From Pelomonas sp963422775 (lineage in GTDB: Bacteria > Pseudomonadota > Gammaproteobacteria > Burkholderiales > Burkholderiaceae_C): a stretch of 64,000 nucleotides of DNA. The DNA is taken from positions 13,525 to 77,524 of the forward strand of contig CAUJSJ030000039.1 of NCBI GenBank assembly GCA_963422775.4, given 5' to 3'. The position numbers and the translations under genes are program-made. This document shows positions 9,627 through 17,422 of this stretch, piece after piece. The stretch's first letter is position 1; each line of letters opens with the position of its first letter. A model generated the notes under the pieces. The model was not told the DNA's origin, did no database searches, and saw only the letters and a program-made list of their open reading frames with translations.

Positions 9627-10343
9627 TCAGCCGGGGCGCGATCCGCCACGCGGTTCCTTGTAGAGCGTGCCCAGGAGCACGTCAAATATCGGGAACGTGA
9701 TATTGAAGTTGTAGTGCGCCATCAATTTCGTCTGATGATGCTGGATGTGCATGCGGGACAGGCGCGCGAGAAAGGGAATCCGCTTGACGAAACTGGATTG
9801 GGGCGTGTGATAGCTGAAATGCAGCAGTTCATAGATCAAATAATACGCATAAGCCACGAACGCAAATGCAAGACCGCGGTCGGCGCCGAACAACAGCCCG
9901 ACAGCGCCGCCCAGAATGGTAATCACGAGGGTTAGGCCGATAAAAATGTAGTGCGGGAGTATGGCTGCATAGAAGTCTGCCGGTTCCTCAAAGAAGAAAT
10001 GCTCGTTGGCGTAGAAGTTGTGATGAATGGTCACATGCTCGTAGACAATAAGCATGCCAGTCATCTTGCGATGCATCGGATACCGGTGTAGCCAGTATTC
10101 GACGCCATTCACGATCAGGAAATAGGCGGGCAGCGACACCCAGAATATTACGTCGTAGTGCTGTATCGACAGCGCCAGCCCGATCATGATGGACAGCAGC
10201 AGGAACAGATTGATCAGCGCGTACCAGCGGCCATCCAGCCGGGTGCGTGCCTGGCCCCGGAACTGCTCCCGGTATTCTGTCGAGCCGAATCTGGGTGCGG
10301 CGCCTTCAAGCGCGCTGGCTGCTGTCGTCGAGTCGATTTCCAT
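9627..10343 (-). CDS. Membrane fatty acid hydroxylase / sterol desaturase superfamily protein
   Basis: Di-iron membrane oxygenase family that hydroxylates or desaturates lipid chains. The 238-residue protein has about four hydrophobic segments and the three histidine clusters that hold the iron pair: HRYPMH, HVTIHHNFY and HIQHHQTKLMAHY. The start at 10343 is chosen because AGCAGGAGG lies just upstream on the minus strand; the frame continues far upstream without any coding signal. It is convergent with the protease gene and divergent from the PEP-CTERM gene. Base composition looks lower in GC than its neighbours, a possible sign of transfer. Substrate unknown; the nearby acyltransferase suggests a lipid of the same pathway, which is inference. 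Confidence 0.85.
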   Translation of the reverse strand: MEIDSTTAASALEGAAPRFGSTEYREQFRGQARTRLDGRWYALINLFLLLSIMIGLALSIQHYDVIFWVSLPAYFLIVNGVEYWLHRYPMHRKMTGMLIVYEHVTIHHNFYANEHFFFEEPADFYAAILPHYIFIGLTLVITILGGAVGLLFGADRGLAFAFVAYAYYLIYELLHFSYHTPQSSFVKRIPFLARLSRMHIQHHQTKLMAHYNFNITFPIFDVLLGTLYKEPRGGSRPG

Positions 10344-10445
10344 GGGTGGCCTCCTGCTGCACTCAGCTTTATCAATTGTGATCCCGCCCGGGAAGATGGG
10401 TGGCGCTACCGAAACGCGATGCGCTGAGCACACGGTAGGATTTTC

Positions 10446-10461
10446 GCAGAAGCCGTTCTGC
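10446..10461. repeat. Perfect inverted repeat (possible operator)
   Basis: GCAGAA-GCCG-TTCTGC is a perfect six-base inverted repeat with a four-base centre, about 100 bases upstream of the hydroxylase start. It could be a regulator site or a chance hairpin; no T-run follows it on either strand. Confidence 0.3.
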
Positions 10462-10708
10462 TCCGCCCGTTTGGAATGATGAAATCGTGCAAGGCGCGAT
10501 CGCCGGAGACGAGGGTCGGCAATGATTGCGAGCCGCGGCACGGCGAACTTTTGACGCGCATGCTCAGGGTTGCAGTCACGCGGGCCCGCCGACCGCTGGC
10601 AGAACGTCGTTGACGCGGTGTCGAGTTTTTTTACAGGCTGCCCCGTCCGTGCGTGCGTTGTGAGCGATGGATGATGTAGCTCATTGTTTTTAAAGGGAAG
10701 TTTGTTGT

Positions 10709-10724
10709 TGGCACGATGCATGCT
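10709..10724 (+). promoter_or_regulatory. Sigma-54 (-24/-12) promoter of the PEP-CTERM gene
   Basis: TGGCAC-N5-ATGCT matches the RpoN consensus TGGCAC-N5-TTGCW at all positions but one, with the invariant GG and GC at the correct spacing. It lies 66 bases upstream of the start codon at 10791, leaving a leader of about 55 bases. The sigma-54 activator PrsR is encoded 6 kb away in the same locus, so PrsR control is the natural inference. Confidence 0.8.
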
Positions 10725-10790
10725 TACAAAAGTGCGTGGGTGAGGCACCGAGGTGCAGCTCCAAAGTCTGTGTCTTTTCAAGGAGATTTC

Positions 10791-11528
10791 ATGAACAAGT
10801 TTCTCAAGGCAACTGCAGCTGCGGCAATGCTGGCTCTGGCTGCTGGCGCTCAGGCCGGGTTGTTGGTCGACGATTTTTCGCAAGTCCAAACTCAGCTGCA
10901 AGACACCGTCACTGACGGCAATGCTCTGACGTCGACCTCGGCCTTCAGCGCATCGATCCTGGGTGGCTACCGCGATCTGTACATCAACAAGGTCGCCGAA
11001 GCCGCTGACGACGCGAATCCGGACGGCGTGAAGATCGGCGTGTCGGGCGGCGTGCTGCGCTTCTCGCAAGACACCGGCCAACGCGGTCAAGGCATCGTCC
11101 GCTGGGACGGCGCTCACTTCGACAACTTCGCGACGATTGACGCGACCGGCCTGGGCGGCCTGAATTTTGCCTCCCAAGCCGTGGGCTTCCAACTGAAGGT
11201 GCTGTCGACGGATGCTGGCTTCCCGTTCACGCTGAATGTCTACACCGACGCGTCGAACTACTCGTCGCTGACGCTGGTTGCCGGCGGCGTGGGTACCTTC
11301 TTCGTCCCGTTCAGCCTGTTCTCCACGTTGGGCGTTTCGACGGGTGCCGGCGCGAACTTCTCCAGCGTTGGCGCGCTGGAGGCGATCATCAACACGGGCG
11401 GCGCCGTCAAAGACGTTGACCTGCAGATCGACATGGTCTCCGTCGTCCCCGAGCCGGCTTCGCTGGCCCTGGTGGGTCTGGCCCTGGTTGCCGCCGGTGG
11501 TGCTGTGCGGCGTCGCCGCAACGCCTGA
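10791..11528 (+). CDS. PEP-CTERM sorting-signal protein (exosortase substrate)
   Basis: A secreted protein of 245 residues. It has a classical signal peptide (MNKFLKATAAAAMLALAAG, cleavage near AQA-G) and a C-terminal sorting signal: VPEP at 219-222, a hydrophobic helix, then the basic tail RRRRNA. This is the substrate pattern of XrtA, encoded at 23.4 kb. The body begins LLVDDFS and is rich in Gly, Ser, Thr, Asp and Asn with almost no Cys, as is usual for matrix proteins of this class; no catalytic motif is seen. The start at 10791 is fixed by AAGGAG six bases upstream and by the signal peptide. A sigma-54 promoter precedes it and a strong terminator follows, so it is a single-gene unit. Confidence 0.93.
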   Translation: MNKFLKATAAAAMLALAAGAQAGLLVDDFSQVQTQLQDTVTDGNALTSTSAFSASILGGYRDLYINKVAEAADDANPDGVKIGVSGGVLRFSQDTGQRGQGIVRWDGAHFDNFATIDATGLGGLNFASQAVGFQLKVLSTDAGFPFTLNVYTDASNYSSLTLVAGGVGTFFVPFSLFSTLGVSTGAGANFSSVGALEAIINTGGAVKDVDLQIDMVSVVPEPASLALVGLALVAAGGAVRRRRNA

Positions 11529-11544
11529 GCTGTCAAGCCTCAGG

Positions 11545-11574
11545 AAAAATGGCGCTCCTCGGGGCGCCATTTTT
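11545..11574 (+). terminator. Rho-independent terminator after the PEP-CTERM gene
   Basis: A perfect 11-base stem (AAAAATGGCGC / GCGCCATTTTT) with an eight-base loop, starting 16 bases after the stop codon. It ends in a T-run, and the matching A-run means it could also work on the minus strand for the ThiF-like gene that converges on it. Confidence 0.9.
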
Positions 11575-11630
11575 CATTTATTGGCCGCTAGTTCCCGGCC
11601 GGGATTGCCTTGGTACGATGGCAAGTGGAG

Positions 11631-12560
11631 TCAGTTCGAGCTGGGTTCGCCCTTCAATTTGGACCGGATCAGCATCAGAAGGATCTGCTGCATGGGGTTG
11701 GCATTGCCGAACGGCCGCCAGGTGAAGCTCAACTTCTGCCGATAGGCGTCGAATTGCATGGCCCAGGGGGCGGCACGAACCTCGCCACGGTTCAGCAGCA
11801 CCTTCAGCACTGAGGTCCCCATGACGCCTGCACACAAGTCGCAGGCCATCATGGTTGATGGGCCGCGTTTCTCGTGGAAGTTCACAGCTTCCGGTGCCAC
11901 CAGATAGTTGCGCTGCAACATTGCCGGCGAAAGCCCTGCGATGAAGCGCGCATATTGTTCCTGCTGTTTATGGCCCTCGACCCTGAAGTAGTCCTCGAAG
12001 CTCATGCCGCCAGGCCGGAAATACAACAGCGAAACTCCCATGCCCAGCGGCGCCGCGGTCAGCGCAGGTGTCCCGCGTTCATGGCAGGCTTTGAAGACCA
12101 TCCGTCGCGCTTCGATCGCAAAAAAGTCGATGCTGTCCACATAGACGTCTATGCTTTCCATGAAGGCATCCAGATTGGCCGGGGTTACGCCGTCGTCGAA
12201 GCAGCGAACGTCGGCTCCGGGGTTGATGTTGCGGATCATTTCCGCCAGTACCGCAGCCTTCGGTCGCCCCACGGTTGACATGAAAGCGCCGACCTGACGG
12301 TTGAAGTTGTGGACTTCGAAGTCGTCGAAGTCGGCCAGATGGAACTTGCTGACGCCCAGCCTGGCCAGCGTCAGGGCGTGGGCGCCGCCGACGCCGCCGC
12401 CGCCGGCAATGGCCACCCGCGCCTGTCGCAATTTGTGTTGTTCTTCTCTTGTGACCCAACCGATGTTCCTGGAGAACGCGTCGTCGTAGTCAAAATGTGC
12501 GTTGGCGTCCAAGTTCTCACCCGCTTGAATATTCAGCAAAATTGCATTTGTCGGCATCAT
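11631..12560 (-). CDS. ThiF/MoeB/E1-like adenylyltransferase
   Basis: E1-like enzymes adenylate a carboxylate with ATP. The 309-residue protein has the nucleotide-binding loop GGGGVGG at 53-59, the D-x-D-x-x-E..N-x-N-R-Q signature (DFDDFEVHNFNRQ, R88 and Q89), K101 and D142 at positions matching MoeB active-site residues. Only one zinc-type pair is present (C240, C243), where MoeB and ThiF normally have two. There is no rhodanese domain and no ThiS/MoaD-like partner nearby. The start at the ATG pair near 12560 is chosen because a longer frame would run into the divergent neighbour. A nitroreductase begins 116 bases away on the other strand. ThiF plus nitroreductase plus N-acyltransferase recalls oxazolone synthesis. 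Confidence 0.82.
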   Translation of the reverse strand: MMPTNAILLNIQAGENLDANAHFDYDDAFSRNIGWVTREEQHKLRQARVAIAGGGGVGGAHALTLARLGVSKFHLADFDDFEVHNFNRQVGAFMSTVGRPKAAVLAEMIRNINPGADVRCFDDGVTPANLDAFMESIDVYVDSIDFFAIEARRMVFKACHERGTPALTAAPLGMGVSLLYFRPGGMSFEDYFRVEGHKQQEQYARFIAGLSPAMLQRNYLVAPEAVNFHEKRGPSTMMACDLCAGVMGTSVLKVLLNRGEVRAAPWAMQFDAYRQKLSFTWRPFGNANPMQQILLMLIRSKLKGEPSSN

Positions 12561-12676
12561 GCCCCAAGCAACGCCGACAAACCAGCCTCGGGATCTGCCC
12601 GGCGCGGCTCGTTGTGCAGCTGCCTCGCCCCGGTTAGGCGCAGCCGGGGGCAAAAAGCGCATCAAAGGATATGGGT
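12561..12676. promoter_or_regulatory. Divergent promoter region of the ThiF-like / nitroreductase pair
   Basis: The 116 bases between the two divergent starts must carry promoters for both genes. AAAGGA seven bases before 12677 is the nitroreductase ribosome binding site. No clear -35/-10 or -24/-12 pair could be picked out by eye. Confidence 0.45.
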
Positions 12677-13783
12677 ATGAGCACACAAGAAATCATCGAA
12701 CAGATCATCGAGCTAGCGCGCTGGGCGCCCAGCGGCGACAACAGCCAGCCATGGCGCTTTAATATCGTCAGTCCTCTGCACGTCAAGGTGTACGGGCTCG
12801 ACAAGCGCGACTTCTACGACCGGGACGGCCACTCTCAGCAGATATCGATGGGGGCGATGCTGGAAACTTTCGCAATTGCCGCCACCAGTTGGGGCTTGCG
12901 AGTACAAGTCAGTCTGGCTGAGATATTTTCGGAGTTTGAGCCGATATTTGATCTGCATCTTTCGCACGATAAATCCATCGTTGCCGATCCATTGGTAGGC
13001 AGTATCAGGAGTCGTAGCGTGCAGCGGCGTGAATTCTCAACGAAGGCGCTTGACGAGGCTGCGTTGAGTGCGCTGCAGCGCAGTGTCGGACCGGGGTATT
13101 TCGTGGCGTGGAAATCGAGCCTGGTCGATCGTTTGCGGATGGCGTTGATGCTGTTCTATTCGGCCAAGATCCGGCTGATCAGCCCGGAGGCCTACGTGGT
13201 GCACAAAAACATGATCCGGTGGGATGCCCAATTCAGCGAGGAAGGGATTCCCGATCAGGCTCTCGGTGCCCCCCGCTTTCTTTTGCCGTCGATGCGGTTC
13301 GTGCTGGCAGACTGGCAGCGGGTGCAATTCTCCAATCGCTTTCTGGCCGGCACCTGGATGCCCCGATTGCTGATGGACTTCATGCCGGCCATCGCCTGTG
13401 CGGGTCATTTTGCAATCGCGGCGGCCAATCCGCCGCAAACCTTCGATGACCGGATCGAAGCTGGCCGCCGCATTCAACGATTCTGGTTGACCGTCACCAG
13501 CCTGGGCTTGTGCATGCAACCGGCGATCACGCCGCTCGTCTTTGCCCGGTATGCGCGCGAGCAGGCCGTGTTCCCGTTGCTCTCCAGGTTGTCGAAAATG
13601 GCCCATAAGGTGGGCGACAGCCTCGACCACCTCTGGTCCCCCGACATCGCTCGCAGGGCCGTTTTCATGGGGCGCGTCGGTCACGGGGAGGCGCCGAAGG
13701 CGCGCTCGGAGCGCCTTTCGGTGCAAGCGTTGCAGCAGCTACCGAGCAGGGATGTGGAGTTCCTGAGTGGCCGCTCGCGGTGA
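12677..13783 (+). CDS. Nitroreductase-family flavoprotein
   Basis: FMN-dependent oxidoreductase fold. The N-terminal motif ARWAPSGDNSQPWRF (about residues 12-26) is the FMN-phosphate-binding signature of nitroreductases and of thiazole/oxazole dehydrogenases. The 368 residues exceed simple nitroreductases (about 200); the middle (about 150-250) includes hydrophobic stretches and resembles the long nitroreductase forms paired with ThiF domains. The start at 12677 rather than the ATG six bases earlier is supported by AAAGGA at the right spacing. Divergent from the ThiF-like gene. A role in oxidising a ring made by the ThiF-like enzyme is inference. Confidence 0.8.
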   Translation: MSTQEIIEQIIELARWAPSGDNSQPWRFNIVSPLHVKVYGLDKRDFYDRDGHSQQISMGAMLETFAIAATSWGLRVQVSLAEIFSEFEPIFDLHLSHDKSIVADPLVGSIRSRSVQRREFSTKALDEAALSALQRSVGPGYFVAWKSSLVDRLRMALMLFYSAKIRLISPEAYVVHKNMIRWDAQFSEEGIPDQALGAPRFLLPSMRFVLADWQRVQFSNRFLAGTWMPRLLMDFMPAIACAGHFAIAAANPPQTFDDRIEAGRRIQRFWLTVTSLGLCMQPAITPLVFARYAREQAVFPLLSRLSKMAHKVGDSLDHLWSPDIARRAVFMGRVGHGEAPKARSERLSVQALQQLPSRDVEFLSGRSR

Positions 13784-14121
13784 TCCGGGCGTTGGCGGCC
13801 GACCAGCGTCACACATGGGCGTTGAAACTGGCATTCGAGCTGGGCAGCCCGATCGCGCCTGGCTGCTGTAGCCGGGGCTGGACTCCCGGTTCCCGAGCCA
13901 AAAACGTCCGTGCCTAGCGTGTGTGAAAGTCCGCGCGGCGCAACGTAAGCCCCCGATTCAGGTTGCCGGATATGGGGTGGTGCTATGGCATGATTCCAAG
14001 GCTTTGGCCCCTTGCCGCGGCGGGTTGCACCGTTCGCGAGGGCCGGGCTTTCGATGAATAGACCCACAGAGGACTCGCCTTGGACAACCTTCATGCTTCG
14101 AACAACAAAGGTGCGCAACTG
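13784..14121. other. Intergenic region upstream of the export operon
   Basis: About 300 bases between the nitroreductase gene and the export lipoprotein. A promoter for the export operon is expected here, but no consensus sigma-70 or sigma-54 site could be supported; GG/GC pairs near 13990-14020 have the wrong spacing for sigma-54. No gene seen. Confidence 0.5.
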
Positions 14122-14772
14122 ATGTTGTCGGCCGAAAGCGCAGCGAGTTCTGCCATCGCGTTCCGCGTTACCTGGCTCAGCCGTACTGCGGCCGCAATGG
14201 GCCTCGTGCTGTTGGCTGCCTGCGCTAGCATCAACCATCCGGCGGCGCCGCCTACGGTCGCGAACGACGACTACAGCTACATCATCGGTGCCGGCGACAA
14301 CATCAACATCCAAGTCTGGCGCAATCCCGAGTTGTCGATGTCTGTGCCCGTGCGCCCCGATGGCAAGATCGCCGCGCCGCTCGTCGACGAGATGGTCGTG
14401 CAGGGCAAGACCTCGGTGCAGGTTGCGCGTGAAGTCGAGAAGCAACTTGGCAAATATGTGCGCGACCCAGTTGTGACCGTCATCGTCACAGGTTTTGTCG
14501 GTCCGTACAGCGAACAGATCCGCGTCGTCGGTGAGGCTGCAAAGCCCCAGTTCCTGCCCTACAAGCAGAAGATGACTGTGCTCGACGTGATGATCGCGGT
14601 TGGCGGTCTCACCGACTTCGCCGCTGGCAACAGCGCGACCATCCTGCGTACGGCCGAGGGCAACAAGCAGTATTCGGTGCGGCTGAAGGATCTGATCAAG
14701 CGGGGTGACGTTTCGGCGAATGTGGAGATGCGTCCCGGCGACATCTTGATCATTCCTCAAAGCATGTTCTGA
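14122..14772 (+). CDS. Wza-like polysaccharide export lipoprotein, XrtA-associated
   Basis: Outer-membrane export channel component for the polysaccharide. Signal peptide with lipobox LLAAC (lipidated C34), then a polysaccharide biosynthesis/export domain (YIIGAGDNINIQVW, VRPDGKIAAPLVDE) and an SLBB-like domain (IRVVGEAAKPQFLPY, MRPGDILIIPQS). The 216 residues suit the short form in XrtA loci (TIGR03027 type), which lacks the long Wza C-terminus. The ATG at 14122 is preferred; a TTG at 14080 with GAGG upstream would add 14 residues before an already long n-region. It begins the export block and is followed by the chain-length gene after 66 bases. Confidence 0.92.
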   Translation: MLSAESAASSAIAFRVTWLSRTAAAMGLVLLAACASINHPAAPPTVANDDYSYIIGAGDNINIQVWRNPELSMSVPVRPDGKIAAPLVDEMVVQGKTSVQVAREVEKQLGKYVRDPVVTVIVTGFVGPYSEQIRVVGEAAKPQFLPYKQKMTVLDVMIAVGGLTDFAAGNSATILRTAEGNKQYSVRLKDLIKRGDVSANVEMRPGDILIIPQSMF

Positions 14773-14838
14773 ATTTTGGTTGGCGCGCTTCTAGGGCTGC
14801 GCCTGTCTTCGATATAGCTTTAACCGAGACTGTCCTCC

Positions 14839-16428
14839 ATGGAATTGCTGATTGGTCAGCTCCTGATCATCGTCCGGCGGATGTGGAAGTACCGCTGGGT
14901 CGGCTTGGTCGTTGCTTGGGTTGCTGGCGTCGTCGGTGCCGTGGTGGTGTTCGTGCTGCCGGACCGCTATGAGGCCAGCGCCCGCATCTACGTGGACACT
15001 CAATCCATCCTGAAGCCGCTGATGTCCGGCTTGGCCGTTCAGCCCAATGTCGAGCAGCAGGTGACGATGTTGAGCCGCACGCTGATCAGTCGACCCAATG
15101 TCGAAAAGCTCGTGCGCATGGCTGACCTGGATCTGAAGAACCAGTCCAAGGCCCAGCAAGAGGCGACTATCGAGACGGTGACGACCAACCTGTCCATTCA
15201 GAGCAGCGGTCGCGACAACCTTTATATCCTCGGCTATCGCGATAGCGACCCGGAAACGGCCAAGCGCGTCGTGCAGGCCCTGGTATCCATCTTTGTCGAG
15301 TCCAGCCTTGGTCAGACGCGCCAGGGCACCTCCACGGCGACAACCTTCATCAACGAGCAGATCAAGGCCTACGAGGCCAAGCTGGAAGAGGCTGAGACCC
15401 GACTGAAGGAATTCCGGCTCAAGAATCTGTCCAATATGGCCGGCGATGGTAAGGACTCGGCGGCGCACATCGCCGAGCTGAACGCGCAATTGGATCGCGC
15501 CCGTCTCGAATACCGCGAAGCGATCAATGCGCGAGACGCGGCCAAGGCGCAGCTTGAGGCAGAGAAGTCACGTGGTGGCGCGCAGACAACCGCCCAGAGC
15601 CTGATGCAGGAGTCCGCCGCCAACGTCAGCACGCCCGAACTCGACGCGCGGCTGGCCGAGCATCGGCGCAATCTGGATGCATTGCTGCAGCGCTACACCG
15701 ATCAGCATCCGGACATCATCGCGACGCGAAAGCTCATCAAGGATCTTGAGGAGCAGAAAAAGCGCGAGGTCGCCGAATTGCGCAAGGCTGCGATGAACGT
15801 CCCCATGGCATCGGTCGGGCAGACCAGTGGCAGCCTGGCGATGCAGGAATTGGTGCGCATCGTCGCGACGACCGAAGTTCAGGTGGCGTCGCTCAAGGCC
15901 CGTGTTGACGAATACTCGGGTCGCTATTCCCAGGCGCTTTCAGCCATGAAGACCGCGCCACAGGTGGAGGCCGAGGCGGCTCAATTGAATCGCGACTATG
16001 CGATTCACAAGCGCAACTACGAGGATCTCGTGCAGCGCCGCGAGCAAGCCTCCATTTCCGGTGAGCTTGACGTCGCTTCAGGTGTGGCGGACTTCCGCGT
16101 CATCGATCCGCCTCGCGCCAATCCCAAGCCTGTGGCGCCCAACCGTCTGCTGTTGCTGGCGGGGGCGATGGCGGCGGCCTTGGGCGTTGGGGTGTTCACG
16201 ACATTTGCGGCAAGCCAACTGCGTCCGGTGTTCCATGACGCGAACGACCTGCGTGCGCGTGTGGAGTTGCCAATCCTCGGTGTCGTGACCCGTCTGGTGA
16301 CGGATGCCGACCGCGCTCGGCAGCGGGTCGAGTTGATTCGTTTTTCTGCTGGAGCCGGGGGGTTGCTGGCGATGTTTGCCGTCGCATTGACGGTTTTGGC
16401 TGTGCAACTGAGCCGGCAGGTGGTTTGA
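14839..16428 (+). CDS. Wzz-like chain length determinant / co-polymerase, XrtA-associated
   Basis: Inner-membrane protein that works with the Wza-like channel and tyrosine kinase to set chain length and drive export. It has an N-terminal transmembrane helix (about 22-44), a Wzz domain (YEASARIYVDTQSILKPLM), a long coiled-coil periplasmic section (about 160-400, with KLEEAETRLKEF and ELNAQLDRARLEY), and two C-terminal hydrophobic segments near 430-455 and 505-525. The proline-rich stretch before the last helices (IDPPRANPKPVAPNR) is the family signature. It has no kinase domain; the kinase is the next gene, one base apart. Length 529 fits TIGR03007. Confidence 0.94.
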   Translation: MELLIGQLLIIVRRMWKYRWVGLVVAWVAGVVGAVVVFVLPDRYEASARIYVDTQSILKPLMSGLAVQPNVEQQVTMLSRTLISRPNVEKLVRMADLDLKNQSKAQQEATIETVTTNLSIQSSGRDNLYILGYRDSDPETAKRVVQALVSIFVESSLGQTRQGTSTATTFINEQIKAYEAKLEEAETRLKEFRLKNLSNMAGDGKDSAAHIAELNAQLDRARLEYREAINARDAAKAQLEAEKSRGGAQTTAQSLMQESAANVSTPELDARLAEHRRNLDALLQRYTDQHPDIIATRKLIKDLEEQKKREVAELRKAAMNVPMASVGQTSGSLAMQELVRIVATTEVQVASLKARVDEYSGRYSQALSAMKTAPQVEAEAAQLNRDYAIHKRNYEDLVQRREQASISGELDVASGVADFRVIDPPRANPKPVAPNRLLLLAGAMAAALGVGVFTTFAASQLRPVFHDANDLRARVELPILGVVTRLVTDADRARQRVELIRFSAGAGGLLAMFAVALTVLAVQLSRQVV

Positions 16429-16429
16429 C

Positions 16430-17422
16430 ATGACGAGCCTGATTGAACAAGCCGCTCAACGGCTCGAGCAACTGCGCCAAGCTGGCGTAGTTCTGCCTGG
16501 CGATGAGCAGGCAAGACCAGCGCCCGAGACCGAGACCGTAGCGCCGGCCGAGACCCCGCCCAGCCCGATCGCCGTCGTGCCCATCACGGAGGCTGCGACC
16601 CGTTCACACGTGGGCATCTCTATCCAGGAGGACGGCCATCATCCGTCCTCCAAGCGCGTTGAACTTGACGTTGTGGCACTGGCGGCTCAGGGCTTTCTGA
16701 TGCCTCACACGCCGCGCTCCCAGACCGGCGACCAGTACCGTGTCATCAAGCGGCCACTGATCAAGAACGCGATGGGCAAGGGTGCCGCGACGATCAACCA
16801 TGCCAACCTGCTGATGGTCACCAGCGCGCTGGCCGGTGAGGGCAAGAGCTTCACCTCCGTGAACCTGGCTCTGAGCATTGCGGCTGAGCTGGACAACACC
16901 GTCATGCTGGTCGACGCCGACGTGGCCCGGCCCTCGGTGCTGCGCATGCTGGGCCTGCCACAAGGCCCCGGCCTGCTGGATGTGCTGGAAGAGCGCGTCG
17001 AGATGCCCGAGGTATTGCTGCGCACCAACGTCGAGAAGCTCACCATCCTGCCTAGCGGTACACCGCATCCGCGGGCTACCGAACTGCTCGCCAGCGATGC
17101 GATGAGGCATCTGCTGGACAACATGGCCAAACGCTACCCGGATCGCATCATCATCTTCGACTCGCCGCCGCTTCTGCTGACGACCGAGTCCCGGGTGCTG
17201 GCCTCGCACATGGGTCAGATCATCATCGTCGTGCACGCCGAGAAGACGGCTCAGAGCGCCGTCCAGCAGGCGCTGGCAACGATCGAGAACTGTCCGGTAA
17301 AGATGATGCTGCTCAACCAGGCCAGCCCCAACGCCGCCGGTGGTTACGGCTACGGATACGGCTATGGGTACGGCTACGGGTACGGATACGGCTATGGCAG
17401 CAATGACTCGGCTCAGACCTGA
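16430..17422 (+). CDS. BY-kinase (tyrosine autokinase) of the XrtA exopolysaccharide system
   Basis: Cytoplasmic kinase partner of the chain-length protein (CpsD/Wzc-C type, TIGR03018 group). Walker A is AGEGKS with K139, Walker A' is VDADVARPS (D162, D164) and Walker B is IIIFDSPPLL. The first 100 residues are low in structure. The C-terminus is a tyrosine cluster made of nine Tyr-Gly pairs (Y306 to Y322, every second residue), which should be the autophosphorylation tail. The DNA there is a short tandem repeat. Starts one base after the previous stop, and its 3' end overlaps the next gene. Confidence 0.94.
   Translation: MTSLIEQAAQRLEQLRQAGVVLPGDEQARPAPETETVAPAETPPSPIAVVPITEAATRSHVGISIQEDGHHPSSKRVELDVVALAAQGFLMPHTPRSQTGDQYRVIKRPLIKNAMGKGAATINHANLLMVTSALAGEGKSFTSVNLALSIAAELDNTVMLVDADVARPSVLRMLGLPQGPGLLDVLEERVEMPEVLLRTNVEKLTILPSGTPHPRATELLASDAMRHLLDNMAKRYPDRIIIFDSPPLLLTTESRVLASHMGQIIIVVHAEKTAQSAVQQALATIENCPVKMMLLNQASPNAAGGYGYGYGYGYGYGYGYGYGSNDSAQT
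17345..17398 (+). repeat. Tandem Tyr-Gly codon repeat in the kinase tail
   Basis: Nine consecutive TAY-GGN pairs, arranged as near-identical 12-24 base blocks (TACGGATACGGCTATGG occurs twice). The array can gain or lose Tyr-Gly pairs by slippage without shifting the frame. Confidence 0.9.

Larger units (their letters stand above)
10344..10790. other. Divergent intergenic region between hydroxylase and PEP-CTERM genes
   Basis: About 450 bases without a credible gene. It carries the hydroxylase ribosome binding site at its left end, a perfect inverted repeat at 10446-10461, a T-rich stretch near 10627, and the sigma-54 promoter at 10709-10724. The rest shows no recognisable element. Confidence 0.7.

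Noticed and set aside
13960..14079. Possible sigma-54 promoter for the export operon
   Set aside because: Candidate GG and GC pairs are off by one or two bases from the strict spacing.
14080..14121. TTG start 14 codons upstream for the export lipoprotein
   Set aside because: Would lengthen an already long region before the signal helix; the ATG at 14122 is more likely, though the TTG cannot be fully excluded.
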